Positions 1 to 8,176 are shown, counted from the stretch's first letter. The stretch is 25,808 nucleotides of DNA from JALYUA01 sp038229875 (GCA_038229875.1 JBBROA010000059.1:1-25808), one strand, 5' to 3'. Program-made: numbers and translations. Notes: a model not told the origin generated them from the letters alone.

Positions 1-2
1 CG

Positions 3-305
3 ATGACCGGCCGCCTCGCATCGCTCCTCGCGAGCGCGTTGTTTGTCTTCTACTGCACGGCCGTCGGCGTGTACCTCCTGCTGCACCCCTGGTTCCCGGC
101 GCACCGGCTGACATTCGGCATTTCGTCGTCCGGGTTCTTCCGGGGCTTCATCTCGGGCATGGGGCTCGTGCATCTGCTCGCCGGACTCGCCGACATCCGG
201 GGGCTCGCGCGGTCTCTCGAGCCGCCCTTGGCGGCGGCGGCGGATCCGGGGGACCATCCTCATCCCGGGCCGGGTCCGGATCGGATCGCGGAGGAGGGGC
301 GATGA
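3..305 (+). CDS. Small membrane protein of unknown function (possibly 5'-partial)
   Basis: I do not recognise this 100-residue protein. It has two hydrophobic stretches likely to span the membrane, around residues 5-30 and 47-65, then a Pro/Gly/Asp-rich hydrophilic tail with no recognisable domain. The first ATG is at base 3, so the true start could lie upstream of the window. Its TGA stop overlaps the ATG of the next gene in an ATGA arrangement at 302-305. That indicates translational coupling and supports it being a real gene. Function cannot be inferred beyond probable inner-membrane location and co-expression with the downstream operon. Confidence 0.6.
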   Translation: MTGRLASLLASALFVFYCTAVGVYLLLHPWFPAHRLTFGISSSGFFRGFISGMGLVHLLAGLADIRGLARSLEPPLAAAADPGDHPHPGPGPDRIAEEGR

Positions 306-913
306 AAACCCTCTACGTGACCGACCGCCGGGCGCTGCCCGAGGAACGGTTCCTGTCGGTCCTTCAGAGCCTCGCCGGCGCGGAGTCCCTCTCCGTCCAG
401 CTGCGTGAGAAGGACACTCCGGACCGCGAGGTCCTCGCGTGGGCAGCCACGGCGCGCAGGGCGCTCGGACCCGGGGTTCCGCTGTACCTGAATCGCCGCT
501 TCGATCTGGCCCTCGTGGCGGAAGCCCGGGGGGTTCACCTTCCTGGCAACGGCCTTCCGCTGGCGCGCGTGCGTCCGAACACTCCTCGAGGCTTTCACAT
601 CGGAGTCTCGACGCACTCGGCGGCGGAAGCGGCGGCGGCGATCTCCGCCGGCGCGGATCTCGTTGCGGTGGGGCCCGTCTTTTCGACCCCCTCGAAGGCC
701 GCGTTCGGGGAGCCGCTCGGACCCGGGGCCCTCGGGGACCTTCCTCCGGCGCGCGATCACGGGGCGGAGGTCTTCGCGATCGGCGGCATCTCGGAGGAGA
801 ACCTGGATCTTCTCGAGTCGTACAGGGACCGCATCTCCGGCGTCGCGGGCATTCGCCTCTTCCAGGAAGCACCGGACCCCGGAGCGCTCGCCGCAAGGAT
901 CGCCGCCCGATGA
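302..913 (+). CDS. ThiE/TenI-family TIM-barrel protein (thiamine phosphate synthase-like)
   Basis: A 203-residue protein with the ThiE/TenI TIM-barrel signature. It has VQLREKD at 32-38, GVHL at 77-80, GVSTHS at 101-106, GADLVAVGPVFSTPSK at 117-132 and AIGGIS at 159-164. Classical ThiE joins the pyrimidine pyrophosphate and thiazole phosphate to make thiamine phosphate in the cytoplasm, whereas TenI is a thiazole tautomerase. The two Asp residues that bind Mg2+ in B. subtilis ThiE appear replaced: the NDD motif reads NRR at 64-66, and GQED reads PGNG at 81-84. A His aligned with the TenI catalytic His is present at 105. The family is clear but true synthase activity is doubtful. The gene overlaps its neighbours on both sides by 4 bases. 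No other thiamine gene is in the window. Confidence 0.8.
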   Translation: MKTLYVTDRRALPEERFLSVLQSLAGAESLSVQLREKDTPDREVLAWAATARRALGPGVPLYLNRRFDLALVAEARGVHLPGNGLPLARVRPNTPRGFHIGVSTHSAAEAAAAISAGADLVAVGPVFSTPSKAAFGEPLGPGALGDLPPARDHGAEVFAIGGISEENLDLLESYRDRISGVAGIRLFQEAPDPGALAARIAAR

Positions 914-2364
914 CCGAACGCCGGACGGGCGCCTTCCGCATGCGCGAATCGAAGGTGCCGGTCATCGTTCGCCGGCTGACCGGTCCCCTGTCGCTTCTCG
1001 GCGCGGCGGTGCTCGCCGTCTTGCTCCTGAAAACGTTCCACGTCGCTTCCGTCAATGCGTCCGGCACCGACTGGGGGCGCCTCGCCGTCTGGATCGCGGG
1101 AGCCCTGGTCGTCACGCGCTTTCTCGACTACGCCCTGTTCGACGTCGCGTTCCGCCTTCGCGGCCAGGCCGTCGCGCCGAGTCTTCTTCGCCAGCTCGTC
1201 TCGCTCGTCATCTTCGGGATCGCGGTCTCGCTCGTGGTCAAGGCGCTCGTGCCCGGCTTCGCGCTGCCGATCCTGACCGGCTCCGCGATCATCACGGCGG
1301 TTATCGGCCTCGCGCTGCAGGACACGCTCGGAAACCTCTTCGCCGGGCTCGCGCTCCACATCGAAAAAACGGTCCGCGTCGGAGACATCGTCCGATCGGG
1401 CGAATCCTTCGCGACCGTCGAGGAGCTCTCGTGGCGCGCCATGAAGCTGCGGACGATCGAAGGCAATCTCCTTCTGGTGCCGAACAGCGTCGCGGGCCGC
1501 GACCGCCTGGAGGTGTATCCGCGAGGCGGACGACCGGTTGCGCGCTCGCTGCGCGTCGGCCTCGAGTACGATGCGTCGCCCGTCATGGCGCGCGAGACGC
1601 TGGAGTCCGCGGTGCGCGGCCTCGCGGGAGTCGCCTCGTATCCCGAGCGCCGCGCTTACATGAAAAGCTTCGAGCCGTACAGCGTCGTGTACGAGCTGCG
1701 CTACTGGCTGGAGGACTACGCGAACTATCTCGACGTCGACTCCGCCGTCCGCGAGAGGGTCTGGTACGCGCTGCACCGCGCCGGGCTCCACATTCCGATG
1801 CCCTTCATCCGGCAGTATCAGTATTCCGGCGGATCCGTCCCGGAAGAGTCCCGCGGTGCCGCCGTGGCCCCCGCCGTCGCGCAGCTCGATCTCTTTGCCC
1901 CGCTCTCGGACGCGGAACGGGCGGGCATCGCCGACGGGGCGGTGGAACGCCGCTACGCGCCCGGAGAGATCGTGGTCCGTGAGGGCGACCAGACGTCTTC
2001 GATGTTCCTCGTCGCTTCGGGCCGGCTCGGCGTCACGATCCACGGGGCGTCGGGCGACACTCGGAGCCTCGCGGTGCTGGAGCCGGGCAGCGCGTTCGGG
2101 GAGATCAGCCTCTTGACGGGCGAGCCGCGAACGGCAACGGTCCGGGCGATTTCGGAGACCGTGCTCGTCGAGATCGAGAAGCGGACGATCGAGCCGATCC
2201 TGCGGAACAACCCGAGCCTCTGCGGCGCGTTCGACGCGGTCATTGCGGAGCGGCGGCGCGGTGCCGCGAGCGTGTTCGACGCAGCGCGCGACGACGCGGA
2301 GCGAACGCCGGGGAAGGCCCCGCTCGCGGACCGCATCGGCCGCTTCTTCGGACTGCGCCCATGA
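910..2364 (+). CDS. MscS-family channel with C-terminal cyclic-nucleotide-binding domain
   Basis: A 484-residue inner-membrane protein. Transmembrane segments lie near residues 26-45, 57-80 and 92-113, followed by the MscS pore helix and beta domain at about 120-200 (GLALQDTLGNLFAGLAL at 133-149, then VRVGDIV). A cyclic-nucleotide-binding domain covers about 345-460. Its phosphate-binding cassette is FGEISLLTGEPRTATV, starting at residue 396. The architecture matches the bacterial cyclic-nucleotide-gated (bCNG) branch of the MscS superfamily, reported to respond to cyclic nucleotide more than to membrane tension. The start at 910 was chosen because its ATGA overlaps the previous stop and gives a normal MscS N-terminus; the open frame extends upstream to 439, but that part lies inside the ThiE-like gene. 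A basic tail ends at the acpS overlap. Confidence 0.9.
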   Translation: MTERRTGAFRMRESKVPVIVRRLTGPLSLLGAAVLAVLLLKTFHVASVNASGTDWGRLAVWIAGALVVTRFLDYALFDVAFRLRGQAVAPSLLRQLVSLVIFGIAVSLVVKALVPGFALPILTGSAIITAVIGLALQDTLGNLFAGLALHIEKTVRVGDIVRSGESFATVEELSWRAMKLRTIEGNLLLVPNSVAGRDRLEVYPRGGRPVARSLRVGLEYDASPVMARETLESAVRGLAGVASYPERRAYMKSFEPYSVVYELRYWLEDYANYLDVDSAVRERVWYALHRAGLHIPMPFIRQYQYSGGSVPEESRGAAVAPAVAQLDLFAPLSDAERAGIADGAVERRYAPGEIVVREGDQTSSMFLVASGRLGVTIHGASGDTRSLAVLEPGSAFGEISLLTGEPRTATVRAISETVLVEIEKRTIEPILRNNPSLCGAFDAVIAERRRGAASVFDAARDDAERTPGKAPLADRIGRFFGLRP

Positions 2365-2762
2365 GCCTCCTCCTCGGCCTTGACCTGACGCCCGTCCCGC
2401 GGATCGCCGCCACCATCGATCGCTTCGGCGAGCGCTTCCTCGCCCGCGTTTTCGCGCCGGGAGAGCTCCACCGGGGCCGGCGCCAGCCGCATGCCTTCGC
2501 CGAGCACGTCGCCGGCCGCTTCGCTGCCAAGGAAGCGGCCATGAAAGCGCTCGGGACCGGCTGGCGCGGCCTCGCGTTCAAGGAGATCGCGGTGCGGCGC
2601 GACGCTCGCGGCAAGCCGCGGCTCGAGCTCACCGGGCGCGCGCTCGCACGTGCAGAGGCGCTTGGCGTCTGCGAGATGGAGATTTCGATCACGCACACCG
2701 GAGACCTCGCCGCAGCCGTCGTCGCCCTGACGACGCGAGACCGCGACGCCTCCCTGCGTTAA
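2361..2762 (+). CDS. acpS: Holo-[acyl-carrier-protein] synthase
   Basis: A 133-residue 4'-phosphopantetheinyl transferase of the AcpS type. It moves phosphopantetheine from CoA to a serine on acyl carrier protein, activating it for fatty acid synthesis in the cytoplasm. Visible family marks are GLDLTPV at 6-12 with the metal-binding Asp8, the RFAAKEA motif at 53-59 with Glu58, and SITHT at 109-113. Length is normal for AcpS (about 120-135). The ATG overlaps the stop of the channel gene (ATGA at 2361-2364), so translation is likely coupled. A 29-base gap then separates it from ileS. Confidence 0.93.
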   Translation: MSLLLGLDLTPVPRIAATIDRFGERFLARVFAPGELHRGRRQPHAFAEHVAGRFAAKEAAMKALGTGWRGLAFKEIAVRRDARGKPRLELTGRALARAEALGVCEMEISITHTGDLAAAVVALTTRDRDASLR

Positions 2763-2791
2763 GCTCCCGCGCTCCGAGAGAGCGAAAACAA

Positions 2792-5719
2792 ATGACCGAA
2801 CCTTCCGACTACAAGTCCACCCTGAATCTCCCGCGCACGGACTTCCCGATGAAGGCCGACCTCGCGCGGCGTGAGCCCGATCGCCTCGCGGCGTGGAAAG
2901 CGATGGACCTCGAGGGCCGCATCCGGAAAGCCTCTCTTGGCCGCGAGAAGTTCATCCTGCACGACGGACCCCCTTACGCCAACGGCGACATCCACATCGG
3001 CCATGCGCTGAACAAGATCCTGAAGGACTTCATCGTCCGCAGCCGCACGATGATGGGCTACGACGCGCCTTACGTCCCGGGCTGGGACTGCCACGGCCTG
3101 CCGATCGAGAAGCAGGTCGATAAGAAGCTCGGCTCGAAAAAACGCGAAATGGACGCGCTCGCGATCCGCCAGGCCTGCCGCGAGTACGCCGCGCGGTTCA
3201 TCGACGTGCAGCGCGAGCAGTTCCAGCGGCTCTTAGTCGGCGGGCAGTGGGATCGCCCGTATCAGACGATGGCGCCTTCCTACGAAGCCGAGATCGCTCG
3301 CGCGTTTGGAGAGTTTTACTCGAAGAACCTCGTCACTCAGGCGTTGAAGTCCGTGCGCTGGTGTTTCACCGACCAGACCGCGCTTGCGGAGGCGGAGCTC
3401 GAATACGAGTCGCGCGAAGACACCGCGATCTACGTCTCGTTCCCGTTCACGGATTCTACGGCGGTCGCGGCGGCACTCGGGGTGCAGGATGCGGCTGGAG
3501 TTTCGGCCGTCATCTGGACGACGACGCCCTGGACGATCCCCGCGAACGTCGCGGTCGCCGTGCACCCCGAAGTGATGTACGCGCTCGTTGAAGCCGCGGG
3601 ACGCCTCTACGTGGTCGCGGAGCCTCTCGTCGCCGCGGTCGCAAAGTCCGCCGGGTGGACCGGCGTACCGCGGGAGCTCGCGCGCGTGGCCGGCTCCCGG
3701 CTCGCGAATCTGAAGTACCGGCACCCTCTTCCGCCGGAAATGCGGGGGGAGCTGCCGCCCGAGGACGAGGCCGGCGCGTTTCGGATCGTGCTCGCCGACT
3801 ACGTGACGACCGACACCGGAACCGGACTCGTCCACACGGCGCCGGGACACGGCGAGGACGACTTCCTGACCGGAAAGCGCGAAGGTCTGCCGATCCTGTC
3901 GCCGGTCGACGAAGCGGGCCGGTACACGACTGTCGCGAAGTATCGCGGCAAGAAGGTCCTCGAAGCGAACGCGGAGATCGTCGAAGACCTCGCCTCCGCC
4001 GGGGCGCTCGTCCACGCGGACGTAAGCTTCCGCCACGACTACCCGCACTGCTGGCGCTGCAAGAAGCCGGTGATCTTCCGCGCGACCGTGCAGTGGTTCG
4101 TACGGCTCGATTCGGGGGACGTCGACGTCCGGCAGAAGGCGCTCGAAGCGGTCTCGAAGGTTCGGTGGTTTCCGGCCTGGGGGGAGCCCCGGATCGCCGG
4201 CATGGTCGAGAACCGGCACGAGTGGGTCATCTCGCGGCAGCGCCGCTGGGGCTCCCCGATCACCCTGCTCTTCGCGATGAAGGATGGCGAGAGGCGCGAG
4301 ATCTATCCCTGGAAGGACTCCCCCGACGAGCAGCGCCGCTTCTTCGAGCGCGTCGTCGAACTGTTCCGCCAGGAGGGCGGGGACGCCTGGTACGCGCGTC
4401 CCGCCTCGGACTTTCTGCCGGAAGGGGCCGACCGGCGCGGCTACACGGACTTCGAAAAGGAGTCCGACATTTTAGACGTGTGGTTCGACTCCGGCGTGTC
4501 GCATCTCGCGGTGCTGCGCTCGGGGGAATGGCCGGAGCTCTCCTCGGGCTCCGACGGGCCGCCCGCCGACCTGTACCTCGAGGGTCAGGACCAGTACCGC
4601 GGGTGGTTTCAGTCCTCGCTCCTGACGTCGGTGGCTCTGTTCGGCGCGGCGCCGTATCGGGGCGTGATCACGCACGGCTTCACGCTCGACGTCGACGCCC
4701 GCAAGATGTCCAAGTCCGCCGGCAACACCGTGGTTCCGGCGCAGGTCATCTCGAAATACGGCGCGGACATCCTGCGGCTCTGGGTCGTCTCGGTCGACTA
4801 CCGCGAGGACCAGCCGATCTCGGAAGAGATCCTGACGCGGTGCGCCGAGGCCTACCGGAAGATCCGGAACACCGAGCGCTTCCTGATCTCGAACCTTTAC
4901 GACTTCGACCCTGCGCGGGACACCGTGCCCGCCGCGAAGCTCCTTCCGCTGGACGCCGAGATCCTGTCGCGGGCGGGGCGGCTCGCACGGCGACTGACCG
5001 AGGCGTATGAGACGTACGAATTCCACGTGATCTACCACGCCCTGTTGAATTTCTGCGCGTCGGACCTCTCGGCGTTCTATCTCGACGTCATCAAGGACCG
5101 GCTGTACGCGTCGGCCCCCGGATCGCTCGAAAGACGGTCCGCCCAGACCGCTCTGCACCGCATCGGCCGGGCGCTCGCGACCCTCTCCGCGCCCGTTCTC
5201 CCGTTCACGGCCGAGGAGGTCTGGCAGGCGCTTCCGGGAGCGAAGGAAGAATCCGTCCACCTCTCGCGTTTCGAGACCCTGAACGACGCGGCCGGAGACC
5301 CCGCCGCCGAGGCAGCCTGGGGCCGATTGATGGCGTTGCGGGAGGAGGTTTCGACCGTGCTCGAAGAGGCTCGCCGGGAAAAGACGATCGGCTCCTCTCT
5401 CGAGGGCGCGATCTCGGTCTCCGGAGACGCCGGGGCGCTCGACGCCGACCGCGCCGCCACGGGCTTCTCGGGCGCGGCGCTCGCGGACCTCTTCATCGTC
5501 TCCTCCGCCCGGATGGAAACCGCCGCGGACGCCGCCGCTCCCGGGTGGCGAGCCTCCGCCGCTTACCCGCGGCTCTCCCTGCGGTTCGAAAAGGCGCAGG
5601 GCCGCCGGTGCGACCGCTGCTGGAAGGTGACTCCCGAAGCCGACGCGACGGGCCTCTGCGATCGGTGCCGGAGAGTCCTCGCCGAGCTCGCGCGAGAAAC
5701 GGCGGGTGCGCCGGCATGA
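2792..5719 (+). CDS. ileS: Isoleucine--tRNA ligase
   Basis: A 975-residue class I aminoacyl-tRNA synthetase that charges tRNA-Ile in the cytoplasm. The HIGH motif is at residues 68-71 (NGDIHIGHALNK) and the KMSKS motif at 638-642. An editing (CP1) domain lies between, including the TTTPWTIPANVAV stretch. The anticodon-binding domain follows. The C-terminus carries a zinc finger with Cys pairs at 940/943 and 956/959, typical of bacterial IleS. Length is slightly above the E. coli enzyme. The region before the ATG has no strong Shine-Dalgarno match. The TGA overlaps the ATG of lspA (5716-5719), the common ileS-lspA pairing. No T-box leader is visible; the gap from acpS is only 29 bases. Confidence 0.97.
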   Translation: MTEPSDYKSTLNLPRTDFPMKADLARREPDRLAAWKAMDLEGRIRKASLGREKFILHDGPPYANGDIHIGHALNKILKDFIVRSRTMMGYDAPYVPGWDCHGLPIEKQVDKKLGSKKREMDALAIRQACREYAARFIDVQREQFQRLLVGGQWDRPYQTMAPSYEAEIARAFGEFYSKNLVTQALKSVRWCFTDQTALAEAELEYESREDTAIYVSFPFTDSTAVAAALGVQDAAGVSAVIWTTTPWTIPANVAVAVHPEVMYALVEAAGRLYVVAEPLVAAVAKSAGWTGVPRELARVAGSRLANLKYRHPLPPEMRGELPPEDEAGAFRIVLADYVTTDTGTGLVHTAPGHGEDDFLTGKREGLPILSPVDEAGRYTTVAKYRGKKVLEANAEIVEDLASAGALVHADVSFRHDYPHCWRCKKPVIFRATVQWFVRLDSGDVDVRQKALEAVSKVRWFPAWGEPRIAGMVENRHEWVISRQRRWGSPITLLFAMKDGERREIYPWKDSPDEQRRFFERVVELFRQEGGDAWYARPASDFLPEGADRRGYTDFEKESDILDVWFDSGVSHLAVLRSGEWPELSSGSDGPPADLYLEGQDQYRGWFQSSLLTSVALFGAAPYRGVITHGFTLDVDARKMSKSAGNTVVPAQVISKYGADILRLWVVSVDYREDQPISEEILTRCAEAYRKIRNTERFLISNLYDFDPARDTVPAAKLLPLDAEILSRAGRLARRLTEAYETYEFHVIYHALLNFCASDLSAFYLDVIKDRLYASAPGSLERRSAQTALHRIGRALATLSAPVLPFTAEEVWQALPGAKEESVHLSRFETLNDAAGDPAAEAAWGRLMALREEVSTVLEEARREKTIGSSLEGAISVSGDAGALDADRAATGFSGAALADLFIVSSARMETAADAAAPGWRASAAYPRLSLRFEKAQGRRCDRCWKVTPEADATGLCDRCRRVLAELARETAGAPA

Positions 5720-6261
5720 CGCGCTTTCCCCGCGTGCGCGAGAGCGCCCTGTACCGCACCGCCTACTTCCTCGTTTCGCTCGGCGTTCTCGTGCTCGACC
5801 AGTGGAGCAAGGGGCTCATCACTCGTTCCTTCGAGGTCCACCAGTCGGCGTCGGTCATCACGAACCTCTTCGACCTGACCTACGTGCGCAACAGCGGCGC
5901 CGCGTTCGGCCTCTTCGCTTCGGTGGACTCATCGATCAAGGCGATCGTCTTGAACAGCGTGGCGGTCCTCGTCTTTCTCGTCGTCTCCGCCTACGCTCTG
6001 CGCTCCTCGCACAAGAGCGTCCGCCTCCAGCTCGGGTTCGCGCTGATCCTCGGGGGCGCAATCGGTAACCTGCTCGACCGCGTCCGCTTCGGTTATGTCG
6101 TCGACTTCCTCGACATTTCGATCTCGGGCCATCACTGGCCGGCGTTCAACGTCGCGGATTCGGCGATCTGCATGGGAGTCGCGCTGCTTTTCCTCGACAT
6201 GCTGCGGAGCGAGGAAGAAGAGCGGCCGGAGCCCCGGGCGGCCGACCCGCCCCGGCTCTAA
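5716..6261 (+). CDS. lspA: Lipoprotein signal peptidase (signal peptidase II)
   Basis: A 181-residue polytopic inner-membrane aspartic protease that removes the signal peptide from diacylglyceryl-prolipoproteins. Four hydrophobic segments are visible. Catalytic Asp130 sits in GYVVDF (126-131) and catalytic Asp148 in FNVADSA (144-150). The GNLLDR motif (117-122) and the VRNSGAAFG motif (57-65) are also conserved. The start at 5716 is the ATG overlapping the ileS stop; the same frame is open further upstream but there lies inside ileS. A Glu/Arg-rich cytoplasmic tail follows the last helix. The next gene, lgt, carries out the preceding step on the same substrates. Confidence 0.96.
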   Translation: MTRFPRVRESALYRTAYFLVSLGVLVLDQWSKGLITRSFEVHQSASVITNLFDLTYVRNSGAAFGLFASVDSSIKAIVLNSVAVLVFLVVSAYALRSSHKSVRLQLGFALILGGAIGNLLDRVRFGYVVDFLDISISGHHWPAFNVADSAICMGVALLFLDMLRSEEEERPEPRAADPPRL

Positions 6262-6264
6262 ACC

Positions 6265-7059
6265 GTGTTCCCCCGCCTCCTCCACGTCGGGTCCTTCTAC
6301 CTTCCGACCTACGGCGTCACGCTCGCGATCGCGTACCTGACCGCGACGTGGTTCCTGCGCCGCAAGGCGCTCGCGGCCGGACTGCCGGAACAGAAGGTGT
6401 TCGACCTTTCGCTGTATCTCCTCGCGGCCGCAATTCTAGGAGCGAAGGCGCTCCTCGTCGTCGTCGAGTGGAAGCACTACATGGACCGCCCGCGCGATCT
6501 CGTCGACGTGCTGAGGTCCGGCGGCGTCTTCTACGGCGGCCTGATCTGCGCCTCGGTCGTCGGGATCTGGTATCTGCGCAAGCACCGGCTCCCGGCCTGG
6601 AAGGTCACGGACATGGGCGCTCCGGCGATCGCGCTCGGCGAGGCGATCGGCCGCTGGGGCTGCTTCGCGGCGGGATGCTGCTATGGCAAGCCCACGAAGA
6701 GCTTTCTCGGGGTCACGTTCACCGACCCGTTCGCCGCCGAGGCGGTCGGCACGCCGCTCGGCGTGCCTCTGCACCCGACCCAGCTCTACCTGTCGCTGAA
6801 CGCGTTCATCATCTTCCTGATCCTGCAGTGGCTCTACAAGCGGCGGACTTTCGACGGCGAGGTGTTCTGGACCTACCTGCTGCTCTACGCCGTGACGCGC
6901 GGCATCCTCGAGATCTGGCGGGGCGACATGGTGCGCGGATTCGTCGTGCCGGGGATTCTCTCGACGTCTCAGTTCATCGGTTTGCTGGTTGCTGTGGCCT
7001 CCATCGGCATGCTGATCCTCCTGTCTCGCCGGGACCGCGCCCAGGAGATCCGCAGCTGA
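6265..7059 (+). CDS. lgt: Phosphatidylglycerol--prolipoprotein diacylglyceryl transferase
   Basis: A 264-residue inner-membrane enzyme that transfers diacylglyceryl from phosphatidylglycerol to the lipobox cysteine of prolipoproteins, the first step of lipoprotein maturation. It starts with GTG three bases after the lspA stop. Conserved features are the PTYG motif at 14-17, GRWGCFAAGCCYGKPT at 129-144 (the Lgt signature in the Cys-rich form), HPTQLY at 170-175, and the C-terminal R212/E216/R219 cluster (TRGILEIWRGD). Several hydrophobic helices are visible. Having lspA and lgt side by side puts two consecutive maturation steps under one transcript. Confidence 0.95.
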   Translation: MFPRLLHVGSFYLPTYGVTLAIAYLTATWFLRRKALAAGLPEQKVFDLSLYLLAAAILGAKALLVVVEWKHYMDRPRDLVDVLRSGGVFYGGLICASVVGIWYLRKHRLPAWKVTDMGAPAIALGEAIGRWGCFAAGCCYGKPTKSFLGVTFTDPFAAEAVGTPLGVPLHPTQLYLSLNAFIIFLILQWLYKRRTFDGEVFWTYLLLYAVTRGILEIWRGDMVRGFVVPGILSTSQFIGLLVAVASIGMLILLSRRDRAQEIRS

Positions 7060-8087
7060 TCCGGCGGTTTCAGGTCGGCCAGCCCTCCGCCGGCACGCGC
7101 CTGGATCTCTTTCTCGCGGGCACCTGCTCCGATCTCTCGCGCTCGCGCATCCAGAAGCTCATCGAGGAGGGAGCCGTCCGGCTGTCCGGCGTGACGGCGC
7201 GCCGTTCCCGCGCGGTCAAGTCGGGCGACTGGATCGAGGTGGAGGTCCCGGAGGCCCGCTCGATCGAGATGGAGCCGGAAGACATCCCGCTCTCGATCCT
7301 CTACGAAGACCCGCATCTGATCGCGATCGACAAGCCGCCGGGGCTCGTCGTCCACCCGTCGCCGGGTCACGGGTCGGGCACGCTCGTGAACGCGCTTCTC
7401 CACCACGTCCGCGATCTGGCCGGCATCGGAGGCGAGATGCGGCCGGGGATCGTGCACCGCCTCGACCGCGACACATCCGGTGTGCTCCTCGTGGCGAAGA
7501 CGGATCTTGCGCACGCGTCTCTTTCCCGGCAGATGAAGAGGCGCCAGATGCGCAAGGAGTACCTCGCGGTCGTCGCGGGCATCCCTCGCGTTCGCAAAGG
7601 CGACGTCACCCTCGCGATCGGCCGGGACCCGCGCGACAGGAAGAAGATGAAGGCGTTCAAGAGCTCTCAGCTGTCAGCTCTCAGCTATCAGCCCGGGAGC
7701 CGTGAGCGCGAGAAGGAGGCAGAGGACGCGGTGCAGACGCTTCCCGAGGGTTTACGGACTGCGAAGACGCTTTACGAGATCGAGCGAGAATGGTTCGACC
7801 GCGGCTTGACTCTCCTGCGCTGCCGGCTCGTCACCGGGCGTACGCACCAGATCCGGGTACACCTCGCCGCGGTGGGACTTCCCATCGTCGGAGATCCCGT
7901 TTACGGCAGGCCCCGCTACGAGCGCATCCGAGGCACGAAGCTCGAAAAGACGCTGCGAGAGTTCCCGAGGCAGGCGCTCCACGCGGAGCGGATCGAGTTT
8001 CGACATCCGGAGACGAACGAGCCGCTCGAGATCGTCGCGCCGATCCCCGCGGACATGGCGGGGTTGATCGAGACGCTTTCGTCATAG
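7056..8087 (+). CDS. RluD/RluA-family 23S rRNA pseudouridine synthase, probable CTG start
   Basis: Pseudouridine synthase with an N-terminal S4 RNA-binding domain (SRSRIQKLIEEGAVRLSG) and a catalytic domain carrying HRLDRDTSG. With residue 1 at base 7056, catalytic Asp is residue 137. GRTHQIRVHL is also present. It probably modifies large-subunit rRNA uridines. No ATG, GTG or TTG exists in frame before the S4 domain; the first, GTG at 7191, would delete most of it. A CTG at 7056 overlaps the lgt stop as CTGA and has AGGAG 8 bases upstream (7043-7047), so I place the start there, giving 343 residues. An insertion of about 30 residues follows RKKMKAF and contains a heptamer DNA repeat. The downstream motifs stay in frame, so the gene looks functional. 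Confidence 0.88.
   Translation: MIRRFQVGQPSAGTRLDLFLAGTCSDLSRSRIQKLIEEGAVRLSGVTARRSRAVKSGDWIEVEVPEARSIEMEPEDIPLSILYEDPHLIAIDKPPGLVVHPSPGHGSGTLVNALLHHVRDLAGIGGEMRPGIVHRLDRDTSGVLLVAKTDLAHASLSRQMKRRQMRKEYLAVVAGIPRVRKGDVTLAIGRDPRDRKKMKAFKSSQLSALSYQPGSREREKEAEDAVQTLPEGLRTAKTLYEIEREWFDRGLTLLRCRLVTGRTHQIRVHLAAVGLPIVGDPVYGRPRYERIRGTKLEKTLREFPRQALHAERIEFRHPETNEPLEIVAPIPADMAGLIETLSS
7662..7692 (+). repeat. Heptanucleotide tandem repeat (AGCTNTC)x4 inside the pseudouridine synthase gene
   Basis: Four adjacent 7-base units read AGCTCTC, AGCTGTC, AGCTCTC and AGCTATC, followed by a partial AGC. The repeat lies inside the coding region of the pseudouridine synthase, at the start of a stretch (roughly 7659-7755) that encodes a non-conserved hydrophilic insertion. 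A heptamer array cannot keep a constant frame per unit, and the gene stays open because the total insertion is in frame. I recall similar AGCTNTC-type arrays in intergenic DNA of various bacteria, but have not verified that. Confidence 0.8.
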
Positions 8088-8154
8088 GTCTCGACGGACC
8101 TGGCGCCTGGCGCGGCGAAACGCTCGATCCACCTGCGGGCCCCTCACCCTGTCC

Positions 8155-8176
8155 CTCTCCCCGGGCGCGGGGAGAG
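8155..8176. terminator. Bidirectional hairpin terminator candidate between convergent genes
   Basis: A perfect 8-base-pair stem (CTCTCCCC at 8155-8162 with GGGGAGAG at 8169-8176) closes a 6-base loop. It lies between the stop of the + strand pseudouridine synthase (8087) and the stop of the - strand Asp-box gene (8200). There is no long T-run on either side, though an A-rich GAGAAAAGA follows on the + strand. The position supports a terminator serving one or both transcripts. The upstream CCCTCACCCTGTCC makes the whole block look like a dispersed palindromic repeat as well. Confidence 0.5.

Noticed and set aside
439..909. Upstream extension of the MscS channel frame
   Set aside because: It lies wholly inside the ThiE-like gene and encodes low-complexity Arg/Gly/Ser sequence; the ATG at 910 has the coupled overlap.
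2770..2784. Small hairpin or leader element before ileS
   Set aside because: Only a five-pair stem in a 29-base gap; no T-box or other leader features.
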